Shown here: one piece after another, positions 36,240-48,823 of the stretch | Layout: every line of letters starts with the position of its first letter | Numbering within the stretch: position 1 is the first letter of the stretch | From: Chrysemys picta bellii | Lineage: Eukaryota > Chordata > Testudines > Emydidae | DNA length: 64,000 bases | NCBI RefSeq assembly: GCF_011386835.1 | Contig: NC_088792.1 | Coordinates: 225,025,894-225,089,893, forward strand | Direction of reading: 5' to 3' | Made by a program: the position numbers and the translations under genes | Notes under the pieces: generated by a model | Told to the model about the DNA's origin: nothing | Database searches by the model: none | What the model saw: the letters and a program-made list of their open reading frames with translations, nothing else

Positions 36240-37440
36240 TAGCACTAGAGGCAGATGCTGATGAAGATGAGACTAAGGAATCTTGGGATCCATTCCGGGC
36301 TCCGGAGGGGCTCTAATGGGCATAGAGTCTTCTGCCCCCACCCTCGCTTGCCCAAATCGTAATCCCCATTTTTGTCCCAGTCCTGTTTCAGCCCCACCCT
36401 GGCTCCTTGTCCCAGTCCCATTCTCCACACTTACCCAGTCACATTCTCCATTCCTGAGGCTTCTCATCCCAGTTCCAGTCTTTTTTGCCCAGCCAGTTCC
36501 AACTCCCCCATCCTGGATCCTTATCTAATCCTTCTCTCTCTCCCTGACCAATGTTCCCCATTCCAGTCTCTCCCCCTTGGCTCCTTTGTCCAATTTCTTT
36601 CTGCTTCTCCTCTTTCCCCCACACAGTGGGTTCTTGCCGCAGCCCGTACAAGTTCTCCTCCCATGCCCTGGTTGATTATCAGATCTGTTTCCTCTCCCCC
36701 AAAATTGTTTCTCAGCCTCCACCCTGGCTTCAAGTCCCAGTCTCCTTACCGATAGTCCCAGTTTCTCCACCCATCCCAACTCCCAATCAGTTTCCATCCT
36801 CCTCTGCCACCAGCCTCTAGTCCCAGTCACCTCCCATCCACAGATCCTTTTCCCAGTCCTCCCCATAGGTTTGGCTCTTGTCTCTCCACATTCAGTTCAG
36901 TCATCTTTCTCATCTGGACTGCCTGTGCTCAGCAGCATAGCCACTGAGAGCTCAGAAGAGAATTCCCCTGCTCTTGGTTCAGGTATCTGGACCTGGGCCT
37001 GCCGTTGCCCACAGCAATCCAGAGCTACAATTGCAAGGAAAATCCTGCTCAACCCCAGGCTGGAGTAAGCCTAATGTGAATAGAATCTTGGGGAATTTAT
37101 CTCCCAAAATCTAAGACTCTACTGAACATGTGCAAACTGCATTTTTTTCAAAACTAGTAACTTAACCACACTTGGGTGGATTTTCATGGGGATGACACAA
37201 AGGCCAGCCCTTGCCAAATTTCAAGTCCCTGTTCCTAAGCATGGGGACACTAAAGTTTTTAAATGAAAAGGTCAACAGAATTTTAACGTGAGCACAAGAA
37301 TGTATTTTCCCATTATCTTCATTCTCAGAAACAGCTGAGCCATTTTGGATGAAAGTTTCAATATTAATAAAATACACTCTGAGGCAGACAGGCAGCATGG
37401 AAAGTTTCATCCCAAACAACGAAAGTTTGGCAAAGTTCTA
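36240..37440. repeat. CT-rich degenerate minisatellite within a longer dispersed repeat
   Basis: 36340-36860 is a loose array of units built on ctggctccttgtcccagtcc and ttctcc, pyrimidine-rich on plus. The following 37080-37440 (ccttgccaaatttcaagtcc, ctaagcatggggacac) reads like the rest of an old dispersed repeat. Up to five overlapping frames on both strands (up to 127 codons) arise from the low-complexity composition and are not called genes. Confidence 0.55.
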
Positions 37441-37561
37441 AATAACTGAAAACAGGGTCTTATAATGGGAAGTGTTGGGCAAATTAATCATAGATGGTGC
37501 TACCAGCTCTGCCCTTGATAATCCAGTTTGAATTATGAAGATGTAGCTCCACATGTGTATG

Positions 37562-38641
37562 TGTGACGTTATTGACATAATCTGGGACCATATAGAACAT
37601 GGTTGCAACCAAAGTCCTGTAGTGGCACCAAAGCTTGTATAAAGGGGGTCAAATGAGGTGTCTAAGACAAGGTTATGGTTTGCTGGTTATAACTATGCTG
37701 TCTATATGTGTGTATCAATTTTGTAGTTGAAGTTATGAATATTGGCTCTATACTGTCTGTATTTCAAACTTATGCTATGCTTCTGGGAGACATCCCAGAC
37801 AAGTTGGTGTTAGCTCTGCCTAGCCTGCTTGATCACCCATTAAGGACCATCAGCTATACAATTGACCCATTGAGAGAAGGCAGATATGCCTTGCAACTCA
37901 GCAAAGTATGCAGAGACTAGTCCATGTGACTCCAGACTCCATTTTGCTGTAATTTTCCACAGTAAGGACAAAGAGGTGTTCTTACACCTGGAAAAAAAGA
38001 CTATAAAAGGCTGATGCCTCATCTACATCTGGTCTTCAATCCTGCTTCATACCTCTGGAGGAACTTTGCTACAAATGGAAGCTCTACACAAAGGACTGAA
38101 TGACCCATCCCAGCTAGGAATGTACTCCGGAGACTTGATTTAAACCTGCAGTTTATTTCATCACTGCTACAAGCCTGAATTAAGAACTTTGCCATTACTA
38201 TATGGAATTGATTTTATTTAACAAATGCTAGCTCTCATCTATATCTTTTTCCTTTTATAAACAAATCTTTAGATTTTAGATTCTAAAGGATTGGCAACAG
38301 TGTGATTTGTGGGTAAGATCTGATTTGTATATTGACCTGGGTTGGGGCTTGGTCCTTTGGGATCGAGAGAACCTTTTTTCTTTTACTGGGGTACTGGTTT
38401 TCATAACCATTTGTCCCCATAACGAGTGGCACTGGTGGTGATACTGGGAAACTGGAGCATCTAAAGAATTGTGTGACTTGTGGTTAGCCAGTGGGGTGAG
38501 ACCAAAGTCTTCACTCTCTGGCTGGTTTGGTTTGCCTTAGAGATGGAAAAACCCCAGCCTTGGGCTGTAATTGCCCTGTTTTAGCAATTTTTCCTGAATT
38601 GGCACTCTCAGTTGGGTCCCGCCAGAACCAGCATCATTACA
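37562..38641 (+). mobile_element. Complete solo LTR, 1080 bp, 5-bp target duplication
   Basis: Starts TGTGACGTTATTGACATAAT and ends CAGCATCATTACA. A perfect 5-bp duplication gtatg flanks it (37557-37561 and 38642-38646). A TATA-like box gactataaaaggc lies at about 38001. No retroviral genes are present, so internal sequence was lost by LTR-LTR recombination. The fragment at 2838-3215 looks related to its 3' part. Confidence 0.9.
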
Positions 38642-38646
38642 GTATG

Positions 38647-41600
38647 GTTTTTTGTTTTTATTTTTAAAGTTGCTATATAGTTGTGCTCTACAATCTATGC
38701 CCTTATGATGACAAAGGTAATCTTTCAAGTATGAACCAAACGTAAATCAATGCAGTGCAGTCTGAGTCTGCAGACAATCACTCTGAGTGTCAGCTGCCCC
38801 ATCCACCTCAATTAAGCAATTATCAGAATTTAAATGTCAACATTAACTATTTCACTGTGGGCAGAAACAGTGGTAGGCCATACTCTCAGCACAGGAAGGA
38901 GAGGACAGTCTACTTTCTAACACAGCCAAGGAAACCCTGTATTCCAGAAGTACTTAGTGTGGGGAGCTGATTTTCCATTGCTACCTACCTAGAAGAGCCT
39001 ACCCTACTGTGCAGGCAGGAGGAGTGGTCCAGTAGCAGGGAGAAGCAGTTGGCCACAAAAAAAACAAAACAAAACAAAAAAACACAACCAAACTCCCTCC
39101 CCCCCTCGTTATCTTTAGTCTCCCATCTCTACAATAAAGGCAGACGGGAACAATTGATTCAGGCCACACAAGTTCACCCGAACTACTCACAGTAGAAACC
39201 AAACCCAATCTTTTTCCAGTTTGTCCTATTGTCCTAACCGGATACTATTTTCTGCCTAGCTAGACACATTAAACATCATCACCAACAGATCTGAAATGAA
39301 AGTAAGTGGTCCTTGAAAGACAGATCACTTAAACCAAAAGTAAAACCCATTCAATGCCACACAGCAGGGTAGAGCTCAAGCACAGGTTTTGTCTCTAATT
39401 CTACTTGAATTACTATATAGAAAGATGGATTCAGGAGACTGGTCTACGTTCTTGCTTATGTACATAATATTTAGAGTGCTGAAGAATCATTATCCTGAAA
39501 TAACCATTAAATGTAGAGTTTTAAATGTCTAATAATCTATTGGAGTGTTTATCGAAAATAAAATTCTGCATGTTGATAAATAATATATCAACGTTTTCTG
39601 ATGTTACAAATTACTGTTGCAAAGAACACAAAACCATACACCTTGAGGAAGAAAATAAAGAACAGAGAGGAGGCCATGATATAGTTTTTCATAGAATTCT
39701 CAGCCTAAGTTTTCAAAAGCACATTGTTGGGAGCCCAACTTGAAGAACTGAAGATTTTCAGAGGTGCTGAGTACCTGCAGCTCTCACTGCAGTCAAATTG
39801 AGGAGAGAATATTTTGGCCCTTATGAACAGTCCTCCATTCTAACAATTAAGTAGCTATTACTATTTAGAATGAAATTAGCACCATTTGCCAGCAGCCTCA
39901 AGAGGGTATCCAAGAAATGAATGAATGAACATACTTTGAGATCAAACACTACTCTTTCCTAGAGGTGGCTCCTACATGTCAGGTTTGAGCTGCATAGGAA
40001 TTTCAGGCGCTGATCTTGGAAACCCTTATCCACACTAGTTCTCGCATTTATTCCAATAGGACCACTCATGAATAAGGACAATTCAGACACAGAGGACTTG
40101 GCAGGTTCTCTAACCTTGTAAATGTCTTTGAAACATTAATGCTCCATATTTCTCAAGCAAGCCCTTTGTGCTTTGTCAATGATATAATTATGATTGGATA
40201 AAATATTTGAGCCCCAAAGAATTAAAAATTAGATTCTCTTTACTGTAGAAGCTAATAGCTAAATAATTCATAGCACTTTCAAACACAGTTACAGATCTTT
40301 CATTTAAAATATGGTAATGGGATTTCATTTTTTTTTTTTTTGGTTTAATTCAGCCAAGGGGCCAGGCTGACCTAAGTTAATTTTCCTGTTTCATTTTAGA
40401 ATAGAACTATTTATAAGATCTCAGTAACAGTAAGTTTCCTCTCAAGACTCAATATGTCATATTCTCACAAATCTTCTGCCCCTCACAACTAATTGAGGAT
40501 AATGGTAATTTAGTAGACTCTAGCTTTTCTATTTCAGCAAATATTGATAAAATTATTTGAATCCTAAACACTTTCATTCAAACTCACATCAAATATTTCA
40601 GAGTTAATTCCAGTGCCTCCAGACTCTTAACCTTGTAGATATGTAATTAGATATGGATCCCAAGCCACAAAATTCAGATCACCGTTCACGCACACACACA
40701 CACTTTTGCTTGAACAGGCATTTGATGAGAAACTAGATCCCCCAATTCAAGAAGTTAAATGTGAAGTTTCAATTCTACTGTCCAAAACCCATTTTGCTCT
40801 TTCAAGTGACTCAGCAGACATGTGCTAAGGAAAAACACATTAACTCAACCATGAAAATCATAAAGAACCTAAAATAGCAATAGGCATAGTCATAATACCA
40901 CCTTTGTTGGTGTGTGTGTGTTAAGTTTTCCAAAGGATTTAATTAGTATTAATGCAATTTCACTAGATAAAAGTATTATATACAAAAATGGAAATCTAGT
41001 GGTGTTATCCAACAAAAGGATTTCTCTTTGATGATCCTAATTAGCATTTTGAAATAAGAAGTTATCCCTCTAGGTCCTATGACAGATACATAACAAGACT
41101 TCAGTTAATCTTGATTATCTCAATAAATGCATATGCAAAATGAGCCTGAGGCTAACATGGGATTGCTGATGTTAACTGATCAAAGTGCTGTTATTTATAC
41201 ATGGAGGTTGAACAAAAGGCTAATATCTTCTTTACTTTATTTTTTTAAAAAACTTCTTTAAAATTCTCACTTGTCTTTTAAAATGGCTTGTTATAAAATG
41301 ATCATGTGCCTAGAATGTGGGTGTTCCTTAAGTTTGATTATGTAACTTGTAAGTGTGATACTGCTTGTATGAAGTATAATACTGTATATATGCACACACC
41401 TTTACTAACAGAATTAATCTCACATATGTCAAAGGTCTAAAATTAGCATTTTTTTTAGATTTACATTTAAACACAAAGAAGTCTTCCTCTATTCCCCTTG
41501 CTTCCCGTGTTCCCCTTAGACCCAGCGATCCTTCTCTCCACACCCCCCAGATACCTCCACATTGTTAGTTGGACATGATGGGATTGATTCTGTATGCCCT

Positions 41601-42009
41601 GCAGTCCATGAAATTGGTGTTTACTTCAATAGATGGAGGATGAACCCCAATGATACAGGTTCTTTAAATATACACTACTGAGCAATACATGGACTAGAAA
41701 CTAAATTTGGTTCATATTAGTTTCAGACATAGAAATAATTATATTAGTAGTAACTGAGATTACAGAAGGTAAAGTGAGACATAGGATTGTCTTTATCAGA
41801 ATATTTAACTAAAACACCAAAAACGATAAGGTTAGGAAGAAGGGTAGCTTGGGCAGGAAAAGGGGGTATGGAAGACATGGAAACAGGGAGAGGAGGAGCC
41901 CAGATGCAAGTTGGCTCAAGCATTTCAGTTACATGAACTGCCATGGCAAGCTCACTGCTTGAGAGACATTTCTCAGGACCCAATTTATCTGCATTTTCCT
42001 ACAGTGTGG
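38647..42009. other. Intergenic, no gene recognised
   Basis: AT-rich with short A-rich and (CA)n runs (39057-39085, 40691-40703). 39745-39800 has old repeat text (ttttcagaggtgctgag). No coding frames of note. Confidence 0.5.
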
Positions 42010-42121
42010 GAACACGGGATTGAACACAGAACTCCAGCTAAGGACTCACCCTTGCCAAGTAGAGTGAGGACAATTGCCTCATATGTCTTATATACGACAC
42101 TCCTGTCAATATGCTCTAGAA

Positions 42122-42768
42122 CAGGGGCGGGCAAACTTTTTGGCCTGAGGGTCACATCGGGTTTCCAAAATTGTATGGAGGGCAGGTTAGGGGAGGCTGT
42201 GTCTCCTCAAACAGCCAGGTGTGGCCCGGTCCCCACCTCCTATCCGACCCGCCCGCTTCTTGCCCCCTGACGGTTCCCCTGGGACTCCCGCCCCATCCAA
42301 CCCCCCCCCCCCCCCCCAGTTCCCTGTCCCCTGATGGCCCCCGGAGGACTCCTACCCCATCAACCCCCCATTCCCTGTCGGCTCCCCCAGGAATCCTGCC
42401 CCATCCACCACCCCCTGCTCTGTCCCCTGCCCACCCCCGGACCTCCCACCCCTGCCTGCCCACCCCCTGATGCCCCATCCAACCCCCCCTCTCATTCCTA
42501 AGTGCCCCCCCAGGACCCCTGCCCTCTATCCAACCCCCCCTGCTCCCTGCCCCCTTACCGCACAGCACAGAGAACCGGTGGCTGGCGGGGTTACAGTCGC
42601 GCTGCCCAGAGCACCGGGTCAGACCGCGGCTCTGCAACTGCACTGCCTGGCCGCCCACAGTGTTGTGCTGGCGGCGCGCTGAGGCTGCGGGGGAGGGGGA
42701 ACAGCAGGGGAGGGGCCAGGGGCTAGCCTCCTAGGCCAGGAGCGCAGGCCGTAGTTTGCTCAACTCTG
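42122..42768. mobile_element. Complete hAT-type element, 647 bp, in CR1
   Basis: Ends CAGGGGCGGGCAAACT and AGTTTGCTCAACTCTG. Perfect 8-bp duplication ctctagaa at 42114-42121 and 42769-42776. The interior is C-rich with a poly-C run of about 19 at 42300-42318. No transposase; the 168-codon minus frame and 99-codon plus frame are composition artefacts. Confidence 0.92.
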
Positions 42769-42923
42769 CTCTAGAAAGATATTAGCATTATAAGCAACTA
42801 CATCACATTCCTGACTCATTCAATTTGTGATCCACTATAACCCCCAGATCCTTTTCTGCAGCACTACCACCTGGGCTAGTTACTCCCCATTTTGAAGTGG
42901 TGCAGTGGATTTTTCTTTCCTAA

Positions 42924-43219
42924 GGGTATGTCTACACTACCCGCCAGATCGGCCGACACTGATCAATCCAGCGGGGGTGGATTTATCGCATCTAGTCTAG
43001 ACACGATAAATCATCCCCTGAGCGCTCTCCTGTCAACTCCTGTACTCTACCTCTGCAAGAGGTGCAGGCGAAGTCGATGGGAGAGCAGCAGCAGTTGACT
43101 CACCGCGGTGAAGACACCACGGTAAGTCGATCTAAGTACGTCGACTTCAGCTATGTTATTCATGTAGCTGAAGTTGCGTAACTTAGATCGATTCCACCCC
43201 ACCCAGTGTAGACCAGGCC
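42924..43219. mobile_element. Harbinger-like MITE, 296 bp, TAA duplication, in CR1
   Basis: Ends GGGTATGTCTACACT and AGTGTAGACCAGGCC. TAA flanks both sides (42921-42923 and 43220-43222). Contains the palindromic taagtcgatctaagtacgtc / cgtaacttagatcg region. CR1 sequence reads through once it is removed. Confidence 0.88.
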
Positions 43220-43498
43220 TAAGAGTAGTATTTTGCACTTGCCTTTATTGAATTTCATCTGGTTGATTTCAGATCAATTTTCTAATTTGGCATGGTCATT
43301 TGGAATTCTAAGCCTGTCCTCCAAAGTGCTAGCAGCCACTCCCAGCTTGATGGTATCCACAGATTTTATACGCATACTGTCCACTCCATTTTCCAAATCA
43401 TTAATGAAGATACTTGATTTGTACAGGACTAAGGACAGATCCTTGTAGGGCCCCACTGGATACCCCTCCAAATTTGACAGGGAACCACTGATAACTAC

Positions 43499-43997
43499 AG
43501 CCATAACATCAGGGGCTCATTCACCTGCACATCTACCAATGTGATATATGCCATCATGTGCCAGCAATGCCCCTCTGCCATGTACATTGGCCAAACCAGA
43601 CAGTCCCTCCGCAAAAGAATAAATGGACACAAATCAGACATCAGGAATCATAATACTCAAAAACCAGTGGGAGAACACTTTAACCTGTCTGGTCATTCAA
43701 TGACAGACCTGCGGGTGGCTATTTTACAACAGAAAAGCTTCAAAAACAGACTCCAACGAGAAACTGCTGAACTCGAATTGATATGCAAATTAGACACAAT
43801 CAATTTAGGTTTGACTAAAGACTGGGAATGGCTGAGCCATTACAAACATTGAATCTATCTCCCCATGTAAGTACTCTCTCACTTCTTATCAACCTGTCTG
43901 TACTGGGCTATCTTGATTATCACTTCAAAAGGTTTTTTTTTTCCCTCTTACTTAATTGGCCTCTCAGAGTTGGTAAGACAACTCCCACCTGTTCATG

Positions 43998-44056
<59 letters not shown>

Positions 44057-44209
44057 ATCTCCTCAATATATGTTCCATTCTATGCATCCGAAGAAGTGGG
44101 ATGTAGCCCACGAAAGCTTATGCTCAAATAAATTTGTTAGTCTCTAAGGTGCCACAAGTACTCCTGTTCTTTTTGCGGATACAGACTGACACGGCTGCTA
44201 CTCTGAAAC
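43499..44209 (+). mobile_element. Penelope-like element, 3' part with GIY-YIG frame, in CR1
   Basis: The 103-codon frame 43541-43852 opens at MIYAIMCQQCPSAMYIGQTR and keeps the Arg region (LRKRINGHKSDIRN) and Glu (VGEHFN). After the stop comes a 3' UTR with a (TG)n(TA)n microsatellite and the terminal gcggatacagactgacacgg, gctgctactctgaaac. It is plus strand, opposite to the host CR1. Compared with 13089-13640 it has the same motif order but a different 3' end, so another subfamily. The RT domain is absent. Confidence 0.88.
43999..44056. repeat. (TG)n-(TA)n microsatellite in the Penelope 3' UTR
   Basis: About 19 TG units (to 44036) followed directly by about 10 TA units. Confidence 0.95.
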
Positions 44210-44457
44210 AGTTTGAGTACAGTCTTTCAACTAGTTGTGCACCCACTTTATAGTAAATTCATCTAGACCCCATTTCCCCAGTTTGCTCATGAGAATGTTG
44301 TGTGGGACTGTGTCAAAAGCCTTACTAAAGTCAAGATGATCCCTCCCATTCACCCGGCCAGGAACCCTGTCAAAAAAGGAAATTGGGCTGGTTTGCCATA
44401 ATTTGTTCTTGACAAATCCATGCTGGCTCTTCCCTATAACCCTACTACCCTCTAGAT

Positions 44458-44758
44458 CAGTGATACTCAGATGGGGCTTGAGAGCCGCAAGTGGCTCTTT
44501 AATGTGTCTCCTCCGGCTCTTCGCAGCATGAGATATTAAAGCATTGTATGCTTTAATTATTAACCAATCAGGATGCTTTTACTATGTTATTAACCAATTG
44601 TAGTTGATAAAATAATACTTGGTCAGTCATTTTGCTGAGAGAAAATATATCCATATCTCTATAATAAATTAAACAATGGAATTCACACTCCTATGGCTCT
44701 TTTGGGTAATGTTGATTGCTAATTTGGCTCCTGAACCACTGGGGAGTAAGTATCACTG
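44458..44758. mobile_element. hAT-type MITE, 301 bp, in CR1
   Basis: Ends CAGTGATACT and AGTATCACTG (perfect 10 bp). Flanking 8-mers ctctagat (44450-44457) and ctctatgt (44759-44766) match at 6 of 8 positions, consistent with an older hAT duplication. AT-rich body. Confidence 0.82.
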
Positions 44759-45174
44759 CTCTATGTGCTTACAAATTGTTTAATAATTTGTGCCAATATC
44801 TTTTCCGGTATTGAAGTTAGGCTGACTGATCTAAATTCCTTGGGTCCTCTTTGTTCCCCTTTTTAAAGATAGGCACTATGTTTGTCCTCCTTCAGTCCTC
44901 TGGGATCTCACCCATCCTTCAGGAGTTCTCAAATATAATTGCTAGTTGTTCTGAGATGGCTTCAGCTAGTTCCATAAGTACCCAAGGATGAGTTTCATCA
45001 TGCCCTGCTGACCTGAATACATCTAAGTTATCTATATATTCTTTAACCTGTTCTTTTCCTACTTTGGCTTGTGTTTCTCCCCCCGTGCTACCAATAATGG
45101 TGTTAAGTATCTGGTCACAATTAATCTTTTTAGAGAAGGCTGAAGAGAGAGAAGCATTAAATACCTCAGCCTTC

Positions 45175-45480
45175 TTGGGGATGTCTACATAGCCTTTTGG
45201 AATGAGTAGGAGCGAGCCTCCCAGCTCAGGAGAGCAGATGTGGGGTAGTAGGACTTGTGCTAGCATTCTACAAATAGCTGTATAGACTGTGATTTGAAGT
45301 TGAGACTCGGGCTGGAGCTCAGACTCTGAAGCCCACTTTCCCCCCTTACTTCAGAATCTGATCTCCAGCCTGAGCGCTGCCCATACTGCTATTTGTAGAG
45401 CACTAACAAGAATGCCATTAGTCCAAGTCTGTCAACTCTGGCTGGGAGGCTTGCCCCAAAATGCTGTGTAGACATACTCT
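45175..45480. mobile_element. MITE with GTCTACA ends, in CR1
   Basis: Left end gatgtctacatagcc and right end gctgtgtagacatac are inverted copies. Interior ctcgggctggagctcagact resembles the remnant at 4020. CR1 coding resumes on both sides. Exact duplication not resolved. Confidence 0.65.
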
Positions 45481-45830
45481 TGCTGTCATTGGTTATTGGA
45501 TCTCCTTCCCCGCAAAGTAGAGGGCCTACGCTTTTCTTCATCTTTCTCTTGCTCCTCATGTATTTATAGAATCTCCTGTTATTTACTTTCACATCCCTTG
45601 CTAGGTATTACTCATTTTGTGCCTTAGCCTTTCTGATTTAGTGCCTACATACTTGCGCTATTCTTTTGTACTCATCCTTAGCGATTTGTCCACATTTTGT
45701 AGGATTCCTTTTTGATTTTACAGGTCATTACAGAACTCTAGATGGAGCCTAGTTTTACTTTGCATAGGGATAGTTTGCTGTTGCATCTTTAATATTGTCT
45801 CTTTGAGAAACTGCCATCCCTCCTGAATAT

Positions 45831-46690
45831 TGATTAACTGTGGAGATGCTGCATTTATTTCACTTTGCCTAAACTAGGGCAGACCTGAGCAAGTTTGCAG
45901 TATGTGCCCTCCAAGTCAGTTATTTCGCCTTCGCCTCACAAAGGATCGCATCCAGACTTAATTGTCCTTTTAGAGTAAACAGCTAGTCCCATAGTCATAA
46001 CCACTCAATTCTGAGAACACTCAGCCGTTAAACATCTTAAATCAAGCCCCAGGCAGTTAAATCACACTCTAACATCTATGCAACTCCCAGCCCATCTGCT
46101 CCAAAATTCACATATAAGTCATGTTAAAAGGGATCTACACAAACAAAAATGTTTCAAAGGACAAATCATCTGTAGTTTGAGACTCATATGTAGTGATCAA
46201 ACCAAGCAAGGGAAAATAAAGGTGATATTTGCCCAAGACTGAACTTCATGAAAAAGAATGCAATTCCTCTGCCATAATCAAGGGCTAGAAGTTCAGGGGT
46301 GAGAGAGAGAGAGAGAGCGCGCGCGAGCCACGCATGTGCTGGGGAGAAAGTGTTAGGGTTAGAGTTTTTTTGCATCAAGCAAAAGTAAATTTGAGCAGGT
46401 GTTAGACCGTACTTATTCTCACTATTTATTGAAGCAAAAACAGTCCAATTTAAGTGACCTTTGCATAAATGTAGATCTTGGTATGAACAAGACGTGGGTT
46501 TGTTTATTTTTAAATTACTGCAGCCTTTGGACGAGACCCCGCAGTGATCTATAGATGTGTGTAAATCTTTGCAGAACTTTAGTTAACTTTCTAGACGTGT
46601 TCATTGTATTGATGGGAAAATATAGCCCCCTAGTGGCCTAATCAATGTTTTCAGGTTTTTATACATATAAATTTACTTCTAGATAACACT
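45831..46690. other. Intergenic, nothing recognised
   Basis: Contains a (GA)n(GC)n run at about 46300-46326. Confidence 0.4.
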
Positions 46691-46694
46691 TTTT

Positions 46695-46986
46695 ACTGTT
46701 AGGGATTGTCGTTATGGGAAAGTTTTACCAGATATAAAGGTAAAGTTACAGTTATACTGGTATAACCTCCCCCCATGGACATTCTTGTTCTGGAATAAGA
46801 GTGACTTTTGTATTTAGCTTATATCATTTGGGAAGAGGTTTAAGCTAGACTTGAGGAAAACACAACACTCATATCTGAATAAGAGTCCAGACAGCAGTTT
46901 ATACTGGTAGTTTTCCTGGTATAACTATTTACATCCACCCCTTAAATAATATTAAAATAACCCTTTCCTGTGTAGACAAGGTCTTA
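46695..46986. mobile_element. Worn Harbinger-like MITE
   Basis: Right end ctgtgtagacaaggtcttag matches the family terminus. The body has tataaaggtaaagttacag and inverted text gtttatactggtag near 46900. Left end eroded. Confidence 0.45.
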
Positions 46987-48660
46987 GCTTTGCCTTCTCT
47001 GTTCCTGCATGACTGAGTAATTTTGATGCTGACAAACTTCTTCAGATATTTCTGAAATTTTGCAACAAACTGAATAAACTGTGCAATCAAGGAAGCTAAA
47101 ACAGTTTGTTGCCTTACCCTTGAAAGGTAATCCATGCTAGTTTTGTTACTCCGAAGTTTCTTTTGGTGGGGGAGGGGGACAGGAGGGAAACCACCTTACA
47201 TGAGTTTTGGGTGTTGCTACAAGCATGTTGTTACACTCCCCGCCCAGGAGCAGTTTTCAAACTGGGAGTTTTACGCAAACAGGAATGGAATAGGGAAGTG
47301 GTTTGTTCAACTGCCATGGGGAAGCAGTCATCCCCCACTCTGACAGATTAGAGACACCCTGCTCCTCTACAGCGTTCTTGTCTAAGAGGTGCTAAAGTAA
47401 ATGTAAATCTGCATTGTGTGCCACTACTCAGTTTACTATGGAGTGTTCTACTGTGTTACTGAATCACTGAGTAGGTGACTAGAAACGATTTTTCCCCTCC
47501 GAATTAATATTGTAAGATGTGGAGAGATGTGTAAAAGCAACATATATTGGAAACTGGTTGGAGATGCCGAGTATCCAGTTGCACATTTTTGGTGAATGGT
47601 ACTGGTCTAGAAGCAGTCACCATAAATAAGGGGGATACCCTATTTAAAAATAGGATGAGGAAGAGGGCTAAGAAGAGTGCCTAATACAGCACTTCTTTTG
47701 CCCCGACTTTTCTTATCCTTCTGCTAGTAACTATTTTTCATAGCAAAAATATCCACGAGGTAATCCTCCCCACATCACCACCATTTTAAAATTCCCAAGC
47801 CTCACATTCTAACACAATTAGCAACGCTAGGATATGTATTAGTAGGCCATTGGCACTAACAACTGGTTACCTAACAAGCCCTCAAACTCCCAGGTAGTGA
47901 GGGTGCTCCAACAGCATATTAACAGACACCCTTTTGTGGCTTATTGCGATGAGATGTTATGGAATCTTTTGATTTATTACAATTCTTTTGGTTCATGCAA
48001 TTATTACAAGTTTTAATCCATGAAGTATGGAGCATTGTTAAAGCAAAGATAAGTATTTAAGATTTAACAAGATGTCAAAGAAATATGGAAACAATATCAT
48101 AATGAAACTCTGTATAAATGAGAAATTACTTCAAGCTTGACCCTCCAAGTTTGAACAGACTTTCACTTTATTAGTAAATCCAACTGTGTTAGAGAATGCA
48201 ATCCCTGGAGTCTATTTGCCTACTGGCTGGTGTGAAATCCTGCATTCCAAAGGAATTAATCTTCCCCTCTGCTCTACTGAGAAGAAAAGCTGACTTTAAA
48301 TGGAAGCTGCTGGTGCTTTATACCTCTGAAAAAAACAATCAGGCTATGAATGACTTCCCAAGGATCTCATGGCCAGATATGGGGAGGAAAAAAATATGCA
48401 ACTCCTAACACCAAAACCACTGCAAAGAGTCTGGTTCCCACCCCCACACACTACACCAAACATCACTAGACAAGCCTGTTTTCCCTTCTCATCTGAAACT
48501 GAGACATATGTTTAAAATGAGTGCACCACAGATTTGGTCTCTGGAGAATACAATTTATGTTTTAAAGGGCGTTTCAAGGCTCCAGTTACAGAAACAAAGT
48601 TGCGACACTGCTGTGGTAGCACTGTATACAAGACAGGCATCTTGTCAAATGGAGCTATAG
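46987..48660. other. Intergenic, no gene recognised
   Basis: AT-rich, no frames over 75 codons, no clear elements. Confidence 0.45.
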
Positions 48661-48823
48661 CAGTGGTTCTCAACCTATTTACCATTGTGGGCTGCATATG
48701 AAACTCTCTCTGTGTTATATATATTGTGTGGATGCAGCTCAAATACTAACTGTATGGACCTGAGGATGTCACATGGGCTGCAGCTGTTTGCTGACTGGAC
48801 TGCAAGCAGCCCAAGAACCACTG
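48661..48823. mobile_element. hAT-type MITE, 163 bp
   Basis: Ends CAGTGGTTCT and AGAACCACTG (perfect 10 bp), with gggctgca near both ends as a second inverted block. The flanking 8-mers agctatag / agttagtt match at 5 of 8, so the insertion is old. Confidence 0.8.

Larger units (their letters stand above)
42010..45830 (-). mobile_element. CR1 LINE split by five later insertions
   Basis: Minus-strand CR1 segments are readable at 42010-42113, 42777-42920, 43223-43498, 44210-44449, 44767-45174 and 45481-45830, and join in correct order. Coding remnants include FINDLENGVDSM (43274-43504), LDVFRSAGHDETHPWVLMEL and AEAISEQLAIIFE (44919-45266) and FYKYMRSKRKMKKSVGPLL (45389-45592), matching the CR1 pre-RT and RT regions. 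About 1.5 kb is CR1 itself. Its 3' end is not present in recognisable form left of 42010. Confidence 0.88.

Noticed and set aside
36245..36866. Cluster of 60-127-codon frames on both strands
   Set aside because: CT-rich low-complexity repeat; no domain, and six overlapping frames cannot all be real.
42152..42726. 168-codon minus frame and several plus frames
   Set aside because: They lie in the C-rich body of a hAT element; frames on both strands overlap, as expected from composition.
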